DNA from: Syngnathus acus
Lineage: Eukaryota > Chordata > Actinopteri > Syngnathiformes > Syngnathidae
Assembly (NCBI RefSeq): GCF_901709675.1
Contig: NC_051105.1
Coordinates: 5,879,104 to 5,943,103 of the forward strand
Reading direction: 5' to 3'
Length of the DNA stretch: 64,000 nt
Positions 1-11,795 of this stretch are shown piece after piece (positions within the stretch are counted from its first letter, which is position 1; every line of letters begins with the position of its first letter). The notes below the pieces were generated by a model that saw only the letters and a program-made list of their open reading frames with translations, was not told the origin of the DNA and did not search any database. The position numbers and the translations under genes were made by a program.

Positions 1-1578
1 TTAGTTTAACTTAACTCAATGTTGTAAATAAACGTACTTAGTCGATCAATAACTAGATGACGGCTGAAGCAGGATTGCAGACCCTACTCATTTTTTTTTC
101 ATTATCACCAACATTCTAAAATTTGAACGATTCCGAGAGAACCGGAATAATGGTCCTGGTTCCACTCGATTCCCGGTTCCCAATGGCCAACCCTTTCTCT
201 TATCCTCCACCGCCATTACTCTTTTAATCTCGCACGTCCCCTGGAATTCACTCATGCACCTCAGTTGGAGAATCTCTGCCCCGGGTATCATGCAAGAAGC
301 TGCCAATGACAAGATTAAAATTTCAAATTAGATTACATCGTGGGCGTTGTGTTGGTATTTTTCACAAACACGGAGCTTGTTAGAAATGGTGTGAAGCGTG
401 ATTCTACTCGGAGAAAATGACCTTAGGAAAATTGGCAATCCATCCATCATATTATCGCAGATTTTGTATGAAAATATCCTCTATAAATGCAATATGTGGC
501 CACGCCATTTGTCGTCTGGAGGGCCATTGTTCCCTCCAACAGGATGCTTCTACGTATGGAAACTAATGACACCGGGGAATTGTGGGAAACAAGGGATTGT
601 TTTCAGGAAACAAACAAATGCAAATCATCGGATCGTTCCAGACTTGTCTGGTGGAGGCAGACTGGGTGGAACGAGCAAGTCACGTACCCTCCCTGTAATA
701 TAAGCATGGATGCACACGTGAAATTGTGGAGTGACCATCTTGTTAAATGTGACTAAAAGAAAGCATCCGCTTCACATAACTTAAAATCATATTATATACT
801 GCAGAGGGAGCTGGACAGGAAATGGAAACCAACCATTTTTGGGGGTCTTTTTGTTTGCATCACAAAGTCGTCCTAAACATGTTGGTTAAAACAATATATT
901 TTAAGAATATAGCTCATGTAGAAGTGAGTTTATGTGTAGGTCTCTTGCGTATAAATGCATAGAAATTTAAAAATTAAGCATGAACAATGACCACCTAGGC
1001 GGCACTATTGCTCTTTTATGCCATGGTGACAAACTGCTGGTCACTCAGTGCATCAAGTGGAGATTTTCTTGTCGTTCCTTAGAAACGTTGTCACGCTCCT
1101 GCATGGACTCCAGCGAGTCAGTTTCTGTTCCTGCCATGTAGACCGTGCTTTTCCCCTGTGCTGAATTTAAAAGAAATGCAAAGAGCCGCTTCCATTGACT
1201 GGGAAGCAAATCGACTGTGTTCACACCCACAATGACGCAAACGTCCGTTTCTAACTGTTTTCAGTGAGAGTGACTCTCGCCAAGAATGTTTATATCATGG
1301 TATTTTAAAGTCATCTTAGCCTCACTAAGTTTTCATAGTCAAAGTTGCAGCCTTTGATGAAAATATACGCTTATATAACTGTGCTGATTGCTCTTTTCCG
1401 ACTTCCACCCACACAAATGCATCATCGGAAATAATATTTGTTTGACAACGTTCATTCTTTCCAATATCTATCCATCTGTTAGGTCAAGGATGAGCTGGAG
1501 AGGTGGTTCTCTTCCACAATTTGCTTGCAGCCAATCCAAAAATGTCTTGCCCAAAGATGGCATGTCTCAGTGTCTCCA
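1..1578. other. non-coding AT-rich stretch (candidate intron)
   Basis: I see no exon, RNA gene or intact transposon here. The open frames on both strands are short and lack domain-like composition. If the minus-strand exon at 3623-3698 is real, this stretch lies in the first intron of that gene. A segment at 1214-1250 resembles one at 9856-9891 (see findings), which suggests a low-copy dispersed repeat. Confidence 0.4.
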
Positions 1579-1579
1579 C

Positions 1580-1760
1580 AATCTAAAGTTGTGAGTTTGA
1601 TCATCAACTCTTGTGTCCATGTCAACGTGTCCTTGGGCAAGTTACTGAACCCCCAGTTGCTCCTGATGCTGCATCATTATGGGAGACATGAGGAAAAAGT
1701 ATTGAAGCCTTGGAGGTAGGAAAGTGCTATACAAGTGACAGTGAAAGGCCATTTACCATT
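1580..1760 (+). repeat. tRNA-derived SINE fragment with L2-like tail
   Basis: The piece starts in a degenerate B-box (1593-1603, GAGTTTGATCA against GGTTCGANTCC). It continues with the GTCCTTGGGCAAG and GAACCCCCAGTTGCTCC blocks that recur in teleost SINEs, and ends in AAAGTGCTATACAAGT and CCATTTACCATT, as L2-type tails do. The A-box half is missing or too diverged to see. Family assignment is from memory of the consensus, not from a search. Confidence 0.6.
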
Positions 1761-1770
1761 TTGTTCAGAT

Positions 1771-1830
1771 GGGCTCCAGCACATCCGTGACATAAAGAAG
1801 GCTAAGCAGTACAGAAAGTGGATGAATAGC
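1771..1830 (+). repeat. 3' end of the ATGG-tailed teleost SINE/RTE-like repeat
   Basis: GGGCTCCAGCAC, then GGCTAAGCAGTACAGAAAGTGG and ATGAATAG, correspond to the common fish repeat end in which a GGCTCCAGCACGCCC block is followed by GAGGATAAGCGG and an ATGG tail. It is the same family as the full copy at 6452-6761, in the opposite orientation and 5' truncated. Confidence 0.55.
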
Positions 1831-1839
1831 TTTATATGC

Positions 1840-2448
1840 CTGTGCTGTGTTTCTGAGTGCTCTTATGTCAGAAATTGGTCACCCCAAATCTCATTTCAAA
1901 GAAATTTGCCTCAGTTGCCTTATTGCTTTCAAATGAGTTACGCATTTGCAGGTTGTCCTAAATGCAGCGAAGTCAACTTATCTGAATTACAATAAAAGGT
2001 TAAGCTTTTTTTCCCGCGCTCAACAACAGTGCCCCTGCTGGCACTAATATGTATGACGTGAGTGCTTCCAAAATGTAAAGTGCAGAAGATCTAAATCCAG
2101 GTCATATTTAATTATTCAGCCAAGATTACATGGGAAAAAAACAGGCCAATTAAGACAGACAAAACTGCCTCATGGCTCATCAGTCCAGCAAGCATCACGG
2201 GATCAACTGCAATTGTGCATTTCTTTAGCTTTTTTTTTTTTTTACAGAAGAATATTCACACAAAGTGCCACTACCAGCTGACATGACAAGGTCAAGCGAG
2301 AAGGTGGTGCTACAAGGTGATGCTATGATGGGACGCTACAATGTGGTGCTTCTTTATTTTGAACGTGTGAGAATGAAATAAGAAAGAAACAAACAGGTCA
2401 AATTAAATTAGGTGAATATTTTTGTTTGAATTATATATTTTTGAAATG
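1840..2448. other. non-coding stretch
   Basis: Nothing recognisable. AGTGCC at 2029-2034 and GGCACT at 2040-2045 form a small dyad. A run of T lies near 2230. Confidence 0.3.
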
Positions 2449-2449
2449 G

Positions 2450-2450
<1 letters not shown>

Positions 2451-2528
<78 letters not shown>
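2451..2528 (+). repeat. (GATA)n microsatellite
   Basis: About 19 almost perfect GATA units in a row, likely polymorphic in length. Confidence 0.97.
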
Positions 2529-2529
2529 A

Positions 2530-3616
2530 TGGTTGAAGTGCGTGACCATCAAGCATTTACAAAGATGTTTGACTCATTATGCATTCACCATTGTTCTCTA
2601 TTTTAAAACATTTGATCAATAACAACGATTAACTTATTTTTACACCTGAATGTTAAAATGTCCCCTGCCAGATTGCATGTACAGATGTTTGACCCTGAAA
2701 TAAATGGATGAAATGTCAGATTTTTGAACAGTCTTAATTTTGGAGTGTTTTGCAGCAAATCTGACAGCTACACGCGCACACTATAAATATAATCTTTTTG
2801 GACAGAAGTAATAAAGGTTTTATTGTTTTTTGCAGCCATTGTATAGAGGAGCGGAATCATTTTTATAGGGTGTTTTAGGGCTTGTACTTTACTGTGCTGT
2901 TCATTTATTGATCCAATTTCTCACACCAAGGTAATGCTTGATTAAAATTTGGCACTGTTTTCTATGATGCATCTGCGCATTCTGTATTAATGGCAAGGAA
3001 GTGTTCACCTGGCTCTGTGGGATTCATTACACCTGGATCTATGTGTAAATGAGGAAAAAAAAGTGGCTGCGAAATAAAATTGAGCTTGGTCTCAGCGACG
3101 GGGGGGGGAAAAAAGGACATAGTCATGCAGACGGGATAAATAAAAGCGGGAAACAATGGGGCATTGCCGCGGGAGCATCATTAGCCCGACCAATAACAGT
3201 AACCTTCTGCAGGGTTTGTGGCCACTCAGCAGTTCCTCAACATGAGCCCTGCACACATTGACTCGTACATGCAGCCTTAATGACCCCCAACACACACACA
3301 CAAAGAAACTCCCCCAGGCCACCTTAACACATGTATTGCAAAGCAACATGCCTGGCCGTATTTTGTCTTCCACCTGTTCCCTCCTCCTCATCTTAATCAA
3401 CATCTCTCCCAGCAAGATTAAAATAACTTATTCATGTGCTCCTTTTTAAAGTTGATCTCCTGCTGCTGCAGCATCAGGCTGCATGCCGGATGATGCTCTC
3501 ACCACAATGACACTATATCCCACATCAAAGACCCCCTTTTTTGGAGACTTGGCAATGCGCTGTAACTCACAGGTGAACTCTTCCCTCCCTCCCTCCCTTT
3601 TTAAAAGCAGTCAATT
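2530..3616. other. non-coding stretch, possible intron 1 of the leftward gene
   Basis: No exon recognised. There is a short G run near 3107, a short CA repeat near 3290-3303 and a pyrimidine-rich CCCT repeat near 3583-3600. The last ends shortly before the splice donor of the candidate exon at 3623-3698; on the minus strand these bases would be the start of its intron. Confidence 0.3.
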
Positions 3617-3622
3617 ACTCAC

Positions 3623-3698
3623 AGTTGTTGGCAGCAGACGCTCCGCGCAAGGCGCAGAAAGTCACGCAGAAGGCAAGCATGTGCGCCAGCCCGGTCAT
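3623..3698 (-). CDS. candidate first coding exon encoding a signal peptide; gene unidentified
   Basis: Reading leftward from an ATG at 3698-3696, the frame gives 25 residues: MTGLAHMLAFCVT, then FCALRGASAANN. This is a hydrophobic core followed by small residues (RGASAA) typical of a signal-peptidase site. It stops at base 3623, directly before a consensus GTGAGT donor (3622-3617). The exon ends after the first base of a codon (phase 1), common for first exons of secreted and receptor proteins. Without splicing the frame would stop two codons later. The start context is AAAGATGA, with A at -3. Upstream sequence resembles a promoter and 5' UTR. I do not recognise the protein from 25 residues: an adhesion molecule, receptor or secreted factor would all fit. 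Downstream exons were not found in the remaining 3.6 kb, so the first intron would extend past the window edge. Confidence 0.5.
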
Positions 3699-4085
3699 CT
3701 TTCCTTGTTCTTCTGTTGTCCTTTCCTCTTTTTTTGAAATGTTATTTTATCCTCTGCAAGTTGACGAGCGATTGGCAAGGGAGAGCAGAGAAGCTCCTCA
3801 TCTTCCTCTGTCTACGGAGAGAAGGAGTGTGACGTTAGAGAGCAAACCGCTCCCACGACGACGACAGGCTGCGCCCTCCTCCTCCCTCTCCCTCCACAAC
3901 AACGACGGTGAGGCAGCCAACATCCGCTCTCACTCACTCACTCACTCACCCACTCACTCACTCACTCACTCGGCAGCATCCCTGCATTCCTCTCCTCCCT
4001 CCATCCTCCTCCTGCCTCCTCCCACCATGAAACACACCCACCCACCAGGAGGAGGGGGCGATGCCTGGCTGCAGCACATACTTTT
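3699..4085 (-). promoter_or_regulatory. candidate 5' UTR and promoter of the leftward gene
   Basis: On the minus strand this stretch runs into the candidate exon. It holds a TATA-like GGATAAAATAAC near 3740-3755, a CRE-like CGTCA/TGACG site at 3829-3834 (plus-strand GACGTTA), GA-rich sequence, repeated GTCGTCGTCG, and a GTGAGT-rich microsatellite (3929-3971). It is richer in CpG and purine than its surroundings. A 159-codon plus-strand frame that crosses this region is rich in S, P and H from the simple repeat and is not supported as a gene. The transcription start is not fixed. Confidence 0.35.
3927..3972 (+). repeat. (CTCA)n microsatellite
   Basis: About ten CTCA units with one CCCA interruption. 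It lies within the presumed upstream region of the minus-strand exon, where it would read as TGAG. Confidence 0.9.
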
Positions 4086-4089
4086 TTTG

Positions 4090-6438
4090 AAGACCCTCAT
4101 ATAGATGGATACTGTAGATAGTTAGTTTAGTACCGCCGTACATATCAGATCAATCATATACCATTTTTGATATGCACTATATTTCATATGGGACATATAT
4201 CACGATCAATATCATTAATATCAACCGCAAGAATGCAATACATCCACAAATACAGTATCATAACAGATCATTGTGTGATAAGGTTGAGTGACTGCTCGAT
4301 AGGTACCACGTTTATCATCGAGATAGCGACCATGGATCAACATTTGATCCTAGTTTATCAATACTGTATCAAAAATTTACGGTGGATTAACATCGAGGAT
4401 TAATGCACAAGCGTGAGACCAGACAACAATCTCTGTACAATATTAAAAAAAAACATCCCAACACAGATTCCAAAACTGAACAGTTCTGCAGGGCATTGAA
4501 ATGTGATATATGTACTAACATAAACAGAAGCACAATGACTTTGGCTGATCGGCATGGAGTGGCCAATCCGGATCACCGGAAGAAATCCCAGTTGTCTGCT
4601 TTATGGACTGCTCGGGGGCCCAGAAGCCAATTCTTATAGCCCACAAGTTCATTTCATAAATGCTTTCATTAAACCTGGCTCTACTGGCACCTATAGCACT
4701 GACTGCTATTTATACATTTTGTTCCTAAGGGTGACACCAAAGTCACTAAAAGTTGAATACACATTGTTGTGTATATATATACACACATGTGCGCATGTGT
4801 TGGTGTTTCTGTCTTTTTACAACACAAGATTAGATCGTAGTCTTTGTGGTTGTTTCGTACTGTTTGTCTGTACTCTTTAAATAATTTATAAACAAGATGG
4901 TTGGCTGTGAAACAGAAGAAAACCACATTTTCAACACAGCTGGCAAGTTTCTCTGGTCATTTTCACGCTGGTCATGAGCCATTATGCGTTCAGGTACAAA
5001 ATTAGGTTGCCGTATGCTTGGTGAAATACAATTTAAGAATGTAATTGACATGTTCATCAATTGTACTTTAAAATTCTTATTCGATAGTTAATCATTGAAC
5101 ATGGGCACAAAAGGCTAATGTGAAATTGTATAGGCTACCAAATGTGCAATTAATTATTTAAATTGTAGTTTATTAAAAAATTCCTAATGTAAGATGTTCT
5201 GATTTTAGTATTTATAATATGTATTAATTATTTTGATATTAATCTAATTGTTTCACCTCTGTCCCGTGTGTTTCATGTGCATCATGAAATATATCTCTCA
5301 ATGCTTTTTCCTGTTTTTACGTTTCCCCCAAAAATGTGCTGATGTTGGCATGATTATGATGACCTGTCAAAATGGCATTACCTGTTTGAGGAGTTTATAG
5401 CCCTTTGTGTCGACGTAGTCTGTTTCCATACTTGGTGCGGCGTCGACTCAGTTTATGAGAGAATGTGATGAGTGGTTCCTACATTTGCCACAGGGTAAAA
5501 AGAAAAAAAAAAAAAGACAGCACATGTATCAGGTGGGTGAAACACGCAATTACTACTACCACAGGGCAATAATAAACAACAACTAATGTGATCAAATATT
5601 TTACAGAATGCTGCTAGGCATACTGATAAGTGCAGCTCGGGGAAGTTGATGCTTAATGGCATTTGTAAATGCAGCAGTTGTAGCTAATCATCTTTTTTAT
5701 TGCCGTTTGTGTTTACGTGGGTGATATTAGTTGAATGCGTGTACTGCATACTTGCTGTGCGTCATTTTATTGCACCCGAAGCTAAGTTAGCGTTTTGATG
5801 AGTGAACAACTGTGCTGTCAAACCCGCTGAAATCTTTTACTTCAAATAAGCTCAGGAAGTGACAGTTCTTACTATTCAGGTGATTATAATGTTGCAGGCG
5901 CTTGTTATTGTGCTCGTCTGCTATGAATGGAAAGATGGGAAAAAAAAAACATCCAATCTGTGACTACTAAAGTTTACACCGCACTGCTCAAGAAAGGCAG
6001 TTGGTGATGACAAAAGGCTGTGATCCATTCCATGTGTGTTGTGGTGTAGTACTGTAGCTCCCGAGCTGTTGGGCCCTCCAGCTGTTAGCCCCTCCAGCTG
6101 CTAGCCCCTCCAGCATCTTCATATAAGCAGCACAACATTCGTGAAAACAACCATCCATAGTCCACTGACAAACCAACGCAACACCCAGTGGCCCCTCATC
6201 ATACATCTGTTCAGCAATTTAGAACATTTGGAAGGCATGCTATCATTTGTGGACTTGGGTTCCTGAGTGAAGACATTTGCATTCCTGTGTGGTCAACGAA
6301 TCTGCACAGCTCTTGAGAAGACGACATGGTAGTCCCAGTCAATATATTGAGTGCATTTACATCACACGGACTTGTTCTTCTCTGTTTTTGGTGACTTTCT
6401 GCGTCTCTTCACTGTTTGTTTGGACACATACATTTCTT
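4090..6438. other. non-coding AT-rich stretch
   Basis: No exon or intact mobile element recognised. 4140-4400 is AT-rich with several short GATC/ATCGAT-type dyads. A TA/CA-rich segment lies at 4770-4800. 6066-6112 contains three near-identical CCTCCAGCTGNTAGCC-like units, a small tandem repeat. The open frames are chance frames. Confidence 0.35.
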
Positions 6439-6451
6439 GAAACAATTACAT

Positions 6452-6761
6452 CCATCCATTTTCCGAACCGCTTTTCCTCACCAGGGTCGTAGGCGTGCTG
6501 GAGCCGATCTCAGCTAACTTCGGGCAGTAGGCGGGGGACACCTTGAACTGGTTGACAGCCAATCACAGAGCTCTCAGATGAACAACCATTTGTACCACAC
6601 TCACACCTACGGACAGTTTGGAGCGGTCAATTGGCCTAATGTGGGAGGAAACCATCGCAGGAGCAAGGAGAACATGTAAACTCCACACAGGAAGGCTGGA
6701 GCCGAAATCAAACCCTGACCTGTGGGACGGATGTGTTAACCAGTCGACCACCATGCTGCCA
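6452..6761 (-). mobile_element. tRNA-derived SINE, near full length, with target-site duplication
   Basis: On the minus strand the element starts GGCAGCATGGTGG. It has a degenerate A-box (6740-6750, TGGTCGACTGG) and a B-box (6704-6714, GGTTTGATTTC, 9 of 11 against GGTTCGANTCC). It then runs through the CTGTGTGGAGTTTACATGTTC and CCTCCCACATT blocks familiar in fish repeats to a GGCTCCAGCACGCC end and a short ATGGATGG tail. It is flanked by an identical 12-bp duplication AAACAATTACAT (6440-6451 and 6762-6773), the mark of target-primed reverse transcription. It would rely on RTE/L2-type LINE enzymes in trans; it encodes no protein. Confidence 0.88.
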
Positions 6762-6773
6762 AAACAATTACAT

Positions 6774-9225
6774 GTTTACAGAAAAAAAGAAGAGAAAAGA
6801 ATATTTTTTATCTTTTGTAATGTTTTATATCCGTGGAGACATAGCCCAGAGACAACGCCAACACGATCGCAAACACAAAGCATTTGGGAATTGAACATCA
6901 GCTAAAACTACTGCCAACTATTTTCTACCATTTCAGTCAAAAAGCGCTGAATCTCGTTGATAATTCAAATTTTGGCACACGTCACAAAGCAGAAAAAAAA
7001 CAACCAACTTATAAGTCCAAAAAACATGTAGGTTGTCAATGTAAAAGAGGTGAATGGTAGAAAATGCTCCTTGGATGTGGTAAAGTTTTCGTGATCAGAG
7101 TGCAAAAAGGTACTGGAGTCGTTTTTAGACGTGAATGATGCCATTCTATTCCCTGCGGCCAATACGTTGTTTCTATGGCAATCTCTCCCCTCACTCCATT
7201 TAAAAATGGAATTTGTCTTTCGGTCGACTTTGGCAAGCTCATCGGTCCTTTAAACCATTTAAAGATACAACTCTCTGTGTCTGTGTATGAGGCTATGCCC
7301 TCCCACTTGGCACGGCGGCTCCAGTCTGCTTTGTCCGGATTGCCAGGTTTGCTCCAAGTGTGCATTGCCTCGTTCTTGCTAAAATATATTCTAATTCCCT
7401 TCAACTTCTCCTCGCTTACTTTCCCCAGGCAGCCAAGCAAAAGAGTTCACGCCAAGAGAAGCAGATGAGTAAGAATGCCAAGGAAAAATAAAAAAGCTTA
7501 ACTCATGTGAAAATTACAACATCGGGACAACACTTTTGTTTGGCCACTCGTAGTTTGATTGCGACTTGTCCCAACTCCAAGGTACTCCAGGGGTCATGTG
7601 ACACTAAGTCCACAGATACTTTTCTGTATGTTGTGTGCATCACTGCACTGCAAGTGTTCACTTCCAGAAGTGTGAACAAACAACACCTGAATGAACCCCT
7701 CGATGTGTTGTGTGACTGCATGACATCAATCGCTTGAGATGGGAAAACCAGCTTGACCTGGCATGTTTTGGAAAATGAAAGTCCTGACCTCCGAAAAAAT
7801 GATGTCTCTTATAAGCTATGTCTAACTACAATGAGTTGAGATGTTGTATAAGGAAAAAGAGACTCGAGTGATTTTCAAATCAGTTTTTTCTTTGTAAATG
7901 GAGCAGCCTATCGGCACATTGCATATTTTCATGAAGAGTTTGACATGCTTTTGACACAATTAAGTCGCTCGTATACAGAATGTGACATTGAATGCAATAA
8001 TCACTGCACATTTTTGTATGGGCTATATTCACATATGAAAACACCAAAGCCTTGAAAAAGACTCATGATGTTTCTTCTCCGTACAAGTAAATATAAATAT
8101 TTCATCTAACAGGTTTCATTGCACAACGCACATATTATAACACATATTGCAGTAATGCAAGTAAGCAGTGTTTCCTCTTGAACTAATTGGACAAAACTAT
8201 TTTAGCAACAGCAATAATTGGAGCACACACCCGTGGGCACTTTTGGCAACTTCAAGTACACCCCCTTCAGCCTGGTTGCCCATTCGAGCCATGTCGGACT
8301 TTTCAAGGAGTTATATGATCTCGAATGAGACTGCATTATTATGTTCTCTTTCTTTTGTGATCGTGTGGAGCAAAGAGGTGACGGGGAACATATGCAATGC
8401 TAATGAGCTTGAATATTGACGAAGATCGAACCAAACTGCGTTTTGATGCGATCTGTTGTCATCTGATGTCATTTGAAGCTGAAATTGAATTAAATATGCA
8501 ATTTTATTATGTAATCGTACACGGACGGTTTGGTTGAGCCTGATTGTACTTGAAGCGAGTTCGGCTTTGGCTATGATTAATGCTCTTTTAACTGCAGGCT
8601 TGTCCCTGCAAATTACCCCAAAAAAAAAAAAAAAAAAACTCTGGGATGGGCGATAGTTGTGCTGATTCCACAGTTAAATTATGCTTAACTTTGAATCATT
8701 TATTGTATTTTGCATGCATTATTTTACATATTTTCCTCGAATGGTTCGGGTTGTTTGTTTCAAGTGCAGAGGGTGGGTGTGGACATTTATTTTATTAAGG
8801 TTGCAAAATTAAAAATTATACTTTTTTTCAACCAATATGATCAGGAAAATAGGTCCTAAAGGATTAAAACTTATTTTTAGGGGGGGGATCTTTTTTTTTC
8901 TTTTTATGACGCCACTACAGAAGAGTAACTGTGATGGCGAAGAGGAAAAGTGGGATTATGACAACAGGACAAGCAAAGGTGACATACGACTGTTCAGTTT
9001 AATATTTCCTTTCAGTTGTACCTTGATTTACAACTTTTAATTTCTTTCAGCTACCAAGCTCGTAACTCAATGTACTTGTAAAGCAAATCAATATTTGCCA
9101 TTAAAATGAATAGAAAGGCAATTAATCAGCTTCAGCACCTCAATATTTTTAGCGCTAAAGTAACTCCGAGATAGAAGAAGTTTGAAAATTTGTTGTAGGT
9201 GTGCTGTGAACTAAACTGAGCTAGT
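6774..9225. other. non-coding stretch
   Basis: No gene recognised. 7170-7440 has mixed, less AT-rich sequence with one 97-codon open frame; it lacks splice context and domain features and may be regulatory. A-tract at 8619-8638. A G run followed by T runs near 8880-8900. Confidence 0.3.
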
Positions 9226-9229
9226 CTGA

Positions 9230-9660
9230 GCCATGACACTTCAGTGCTAAAAATGAGTCCCACTCCAGCCGCGGAGCAGAGGCCACCGTTTGAGTTAAAT
9301 ATGACCCGCAATGAAACACATATCGTGTGCAGGGTCTTTGCCATATTCACTGTCATTTTCTCCCCTGAGTTGAGTGGGAGGGTCAGAGAGGCAGCTGACC
9401 CCTCCCTCTGATGCTAGCAGACATGCCGCCATGGGGGACATGACAGGACGACCCGCCCAACGGCCATGATGGAGCCGCTGGAGGCTGACAAGACTTCTCT
9501 GGCTGACATCCAGGAGCCACCACCGGATTCAAGTGCAGTAGAGCTTCACACGTGAAGGTCACTTCCTGGCTTAACCCAACAGTTTCCTGATGGAGCCAGA
9601 TGGCGACTGCACCTCAGAGTCAGCTCCTGGTGGATTTGTTACAGTCTCTCTTACGTAAGT
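9230..9660 (+). other. exon-like GC-richer block with optimal Kozak ATG and strong splice donor
   Basis: This block stands out from AT-rich flanks. It contains ATGs with short frames: one starting at 9253 (53 codons), one in a perfect GCCGCCATGG context at 9431 (12 codons, ending 9469), one overlapping it at 9466 (29 codons, MMEPLEADKTSLADIQEPPP then stop at 9553), and one at 9590 that stays open (MEPDGDCTSESAPGGF onward) to a consensus CTTAC|GTAAGT donor at 9655. This could be a 5' exon with upstream ORFs, or a decayed coding exon. I do not recognise a family. With no acceptor or partner exon identified, it could also be a non-genic CpG-richer regulatory element. Confidence 0.3.
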
Positions 9661-11790
9661 GACTGAGGTGCTGGATGCTGACTGGTTAGAATGAAGACAC
9701 ACATCGAGTGTTCTCACGGCCAATTGAAAGTGGTGCTATCCGACATAGATTGCTTTTCAATTCCTTTGTGCACTTTGACTTGCCAAGCAAATCAGAATCT
9801 TCTGTCTTGTCAATGTCTACTGTGCCTATGCTTCAATTTGCAGCCAATAAAGAGAACTGTGTTAACGCCCACAATGGCGCAAACATCCTTTTTTTTTAAC
9901 AATCTGCCACTTGCACGTGACTACAAAAGGAGCAAAACAAGGTCTACCCCAAATCTATGTGCGCCTCACGCTGGCCTTGCACTGGGCATGGAAACAGAGC
10001 TTCAACTTAGCCCAGACTTATCATATTGGACTGCACGTTCAGCTGATATGGCACAGTTCTCTAGCTCAGCAGTCCCCATTCTTTTTAGCACAATGGACTA
10101 ACACATTTTGAAGTACCGCCATCTTTGCCACTGCGCAGCGATCCAGAGAAGCCCATAAAGCAAACGACATAGCTTTGCCTACTGCTCTGTTCATGAAAAA
10201 GAAAAGAAAATAAATAAATACAAAATGATTGACACCCCTGAATGCTTTTAATATTCTTAATGCACATGTACACCTACGCACCGCTTTTGCGCACCCTGCC
10301 CGTGTCCAGACCTGTGCAGAGGTCACGATAAATGTACTTTGGTGGATGGCTGCAAGTTGATCTATTAATTTGAAGTGCTGCTCGAATGAGCTGAAGGCCT
10401 ACTGTGACTTTCTTTGGTAGCAAAGTAGCAAAACATCCTTGGATTTATAACAAGTCTCAGTCAAGCAGATGATTCAAACTTGAGATCAGATAATAGATGA
10501 GCGCGAGTTGACAAGACCAAAAGCTTGCCAAACGGAGAAAATACAATTTTCTGACAAAAGTGGTAAATATATCATAAATAGTAAAAATATGTTGTTGAGA
10601 TTATTTGTAAAACTTGTGGGGTTATATTTGAATCTAACATTTCTCCATTCATTATTACCAAACACTTCACAAAGGCAAAAAGGGCAAGTGATATATCCAA
10701 TACAGGGCATCATGGAAATCCAATTTCATTTGCAAATAATTGGATGACTGGTTTCCATGGAAACCCATTATATGTCAAAGTGAACTCAGTCCATCAACAC
10801 TTTCTGCCCAAATTCGTATTGTCAATTTGTAGCAAATAAGAACTTTTGCATTGGGTCAGCAAATATTGTGACAATTACAAATGAATCGGGTCCGAGAGTA
10901 ATAAAACTCAAAGTGAGCAATTATCAGCCCCGATAACTCAACGCAAATTTGCCACTTTCCATCGCCCTATTGATGTTTTTTCAGCTGGCGTTCATACTTC
11001 ATTATTATCGGAAAAGCAATTTGCGGCAGGAAGACGAGCGTGGAAAGAAAAAATGCTTTTGTTTGCCATGAAAAGCGACATAATCTGTCAGTTCATTTGA
11101 CTTTGCCGAGCTCATCAGCCAAATGACGAAACAAAATGCTTAGCTTTCATACGCTTTGACCTTCAGTGACCAGGAAGAATGCAAAAAATGGTTCATGCCT
11201 TCACTCCAATCAGCGGCGTCAATTGGACCCAATGAATACATTATTCATGCTCGCTCTTGATGAAACAGCCTTTGAGACGGCGGCCATGGCAAAACGGGAA
11301 AAGAAAGAGACTGACATCACATATTCTGCCGGGCTCTGCTGGATTCGAGTGCATTAAGAGTTTCATTTAAAATTCTTTTCTTTGCTGAAAAAATGATGAA
11401 AAAAAAAAAAAAAACTATGGTGAATGGGTGACATGGAATTGCATTGAGTCCTTGCTTTTCTACCCCTAAAAAATGTGGAGGAGAAGAGACCTAATACAGA
11501 TCACTGTGCACTAAAGTGACCGACAGGCTTACATGGGAAAATAAAATTATAAATAAAATAATAATAATAAAAAATATATAATAATAATAATAAAATAAAC
11601 ATCACACACATGCAAATCAGGAACAATCAGCGAGATCAAGCAACTAACTAACTAACTAACCAAGAGAAAACTTTTTAGGCGATGACAGAAATCACATGCA
11701 AAAAAATTTGGGGGATTTTTCTGAGAATATTTCATAAAACAGAACACCTGGCTTGAAATGAAATAAATATTTTTGCATGACAAAAAAGAA
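9661..11790. other. non-coding stretch with a hAT-like remnant
   Basis: No gene seen. 10067-10098 (CAGTCCCCATT, CTTTTTAGCACAATGGAC) resembles the start of a common fish hAT-type repeat (consensus near CAGTCCCCAACCTTTTT) but is short and uncertain. A-tract at 11399-11414. AT-rich ATA/ATAA repeats at 11540-11600. CTAA repeats at 11642-11660. Confidence 0.35.
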
Positions 11791-11795
11791 AAAAC

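Noticed and set aside
2029-2045. CTCF-like AGTGCCAGCAGGGGCACT on the minus strand
   Set aside because: It lacks one G of the core spacing, so it does not fit the motif; it is merely a small dyad.
3625-4104. 159-codon plus-strand open frame
   Set aside because: It lies antisense to the candidate exon and its promoter; its length comes from GC-rich and CTCA-repeat sequence (H/S/L/T-rich end), with no domain features.
6700-6760. Functional tRNA gene
   Set aside because: The A- and B-boxes are degenerate and belong to a SINE head; no cloverleaf or anticodon arm is preserved.
7036-7440. 134-codon minus-strand open frame
   Set aside because: A plus-strand 97-codon frame overlaps it; neither shows a domain, signal peptide or splice context.
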